Origin: Rhabditoides inermis
Lineage: Eukaryota > Nematoda > Chromadorea > Rhabditida > Rhabditidae
DNA: 64,000 nucleotides
Reading direction: 5' to 3'
Assembly (NCBI GenBank): GCA_963966185.1
Contig: CAWZYM010000079.1
Location: forward strand, 203,501 to 267,500
Shown: piece after piece, positions 62,498-64,000 of the stretch
Layout of the letters: each line of letters opens with the position of its first letter
How positions within the stretch are numbered: position 1 is the stretch's first letter
The notes under the pieces: model-generated
What the model saw: only the letters and a program-made list of their open reading frames with translations
Told to the model about the DNA's origin: nothing
Database searches by the model: none
Translations under genes and position numbers: made by a program

Positions 62498-62537
<40 letters not shown>
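62497..62537. repeat. GA-rich tract before C module 6
   Basis: About 40 bp of pure GA, followed by a second GGTTGACAATTATTATTGTT linker and a very short second GA remnant at about 62,615-62,630. Confidence 0.9.
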
Positions 62538-62538
<1 letters not shown>

Positions 62539-62630
62539 GCAGCCGGTTGACAATTATTATTGTTTTTAGATCCAAGTAGACTTCATATTTATCACTAATC
62601 TAAAATCATAATATATAAGAGATAGATAAA

Positions 62631-63613
62631 GCCTCGCCTCACTTCTATGATTGAATATAGAAGGACGTGAGTGCATATAGTAATGTTTTATTTTATTTAC
62701 TCAGAATATAGTAACCGCGCAGTTTGTTAAAGGGTGGTGAGCTGTTTCGTAGTGCATGGTGCTGTTCTCGCTCATTTGCACAATTGACTGTCTCTTTCTC
62801 TAACAGCAGACAGACTGGCAGCTGGCGCACTCTCACCTCGCCACACTCTCTCGTCGCGGGGCAATAAAACGACGTCGATAAGAGGAATTTATTTGATAGC
62901 AAGCGTCAGAGGTCATAAAAAGATGCAAATTTTGGTAGAAGTGTAGTGGCCACCTATTTGCATGTTGTAGTAAAGGGAGACCTTACACGGTTGCCTAGTT
63001 TTCTTGAACAGCCCGCGACAACTGTTTGGTGTCGCCTCGCCTCGACTAAATCACTTCGTGAAAGGAAACCAGGAGGAGTTATAAAAAGATTACGGGCAGA
63101 TTTGTAGGTGAGGGAGTGTAGAGGAGTGACGTCGAAACCGTTTATCGAAAGCTGGAGTCTGCGATTCGTAGTACTCGTTCTTGTAAGGCCTACTCGATGC
63201 AACCGTTCAACCACCTACCCGTCTCCTCGCCTCACACACTATTTCGCCGCTTTTGTGTCTGACTCTCTCTGATTACGCGCTATTTCGTCGAACTTTCTGG
63301 AGCTTATAGCTCCGCGGATATGAGAGATAAAGGGCTGAAATATGGAATCCTGCATCTCGGGACCGAGACCATCGGATCGATGTCACGTTTGGCTAGAAAG
63401 GAGTAGTGGGTGGCGCGGTAGAGCGATGGACGGACGGAAACCATAGGGCATTTTGCACAGCCAGGCGCAGCGGGCGCTGCGACTAGCGCGCTTCGCGCGC
63501 TAGAAATATAGGTATAAAATAGAGGAGAAAATTATCTATCGATTGTTATATAGATTGACTTGATATGTGCTCTGGAAGTGCTATTAGGAGCTGTGCTAGA
63601 AGTGCTGTTTTCA
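62631..63613. repeat. C module, copy 6
   Basis: About 983 bp. Both octamers are intact. Minus-strand frames lie at 62,693-62,902 and 62,954-63,214. The extra hairpin (63,466-63,481) is present as in copy 5, followed by the common hairpin (63,483-63,503). Type II lead-in. Confidence 0.9.
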
Positions 63614-64000
63614 GTCTTCCAGTAGATGACTGATCTTTTTCATTTCCTTTTTTATTTTCAGTAATTTTAAATAATTAGAACGTGTCACAGTCTATCTGGT
63701 TGATAGTATCTTCTTGACTGCTTTCCTGTTATATTTACTATGCTCATAGAAGGCGCTCCGGCACGCTCCGCGGTCATAGCCTATGAGTATTTCACTAATA
63801 AAAATAATAATAAAATGATCACTGATACTGATATGCACTTTCTCCTACTCTCTGATATTTTACTCTCTCGTATGCACATAGAGGGCGCTCCGGCACGCTT
63901 CGCGCGCCTCCGCGGTCAAAGTCGATCAGTAGATCAGTAATTATGATAATTTATTAATCACTGATACTGATATAGAATCTATTCTACTCTCTGAGTAGCT
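63614..64000. repeat. A/B satellite array 7, cut by the window
   Basis: Type II lead-in and the first A monomers; the satellite continues past the end of the window. Confidence 0.9.

Noticed and set aside
33848..64000. CRISPR array
   Set aside because: The repeats are head-to-tail satellite monomers with no variable spacers between short direct repeats, and the window is eukaryotic.

Overview
The window is eukaryotic and almost certainly metazoan. It has spliceosomal introns with GTGAGT/GTACGT donors and AG acceptors, a degenerate non-LTR retrotransposon with a target-site duplication, tRNA-derived SINE-like elements and about 50 kb of satellite DNA. I cannot assign a phylum from the sequence alone. 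There are no rRNA genes, prokaryotic operons or CRISPR arrays. Nearly all long open frames in the repeats are by-products of low-complexity sequence.

Layout. (1) 1-21,790: a pyrimidine-rich satellite with a monomer of about 226 bp. It is organised in higher-order units, each closed by a single-copy spacer block (here called S) of about 0.93-1.0 kb. The third S block is split by a 1.5-kb internally deleted reverse-transcriptase element flanked by an 11-bp duplication. (2) 21,791-33,670: the only largely unique stretch. On the + strand it holds a multi-exon gene with a USP-type (peptidase C19) Cys box, a Gln/His box and a Cys-rich finger. A basic, Asp/Ser/Glu-rich linker follows, then an OTU-type catalytic Cys motif. 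Intron phases are mutually consistent over most of it (24,327-28,522 and 29,815-30,480). One intron holds two SINE-like copies in inverted orientation. (3) 33,670-64,000: a second, unrelated satellite system. Two monomers (A, 139 bp; B, 110 bp) share a GC-rich core. Their arrays are separated by six complete copies and one partial copy of a 0.97-0.98-kb module (here called C). Every C copy carries the same perfect 9-bp-stem hairpin, and each of the six complete copies is preceded by a GA tract (very short before C6).

Reading of the region. A probable deubiquitinase-like gene lies between two different satellites. Its OTU domain is incomplete in the window: the last exon I can support ends at 30,480 in phase 2. 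Either the remaining exons lie beyond the second satellite, or the gene is truncated or decayed. Two apparent frame breaks in short homopolymers (near 28,814 and 29,011) could be assembly errors or true lesions. The most unusual items are the possible USP+OTU combination and the C-module/hairpin architecture of the right-hand satellite.
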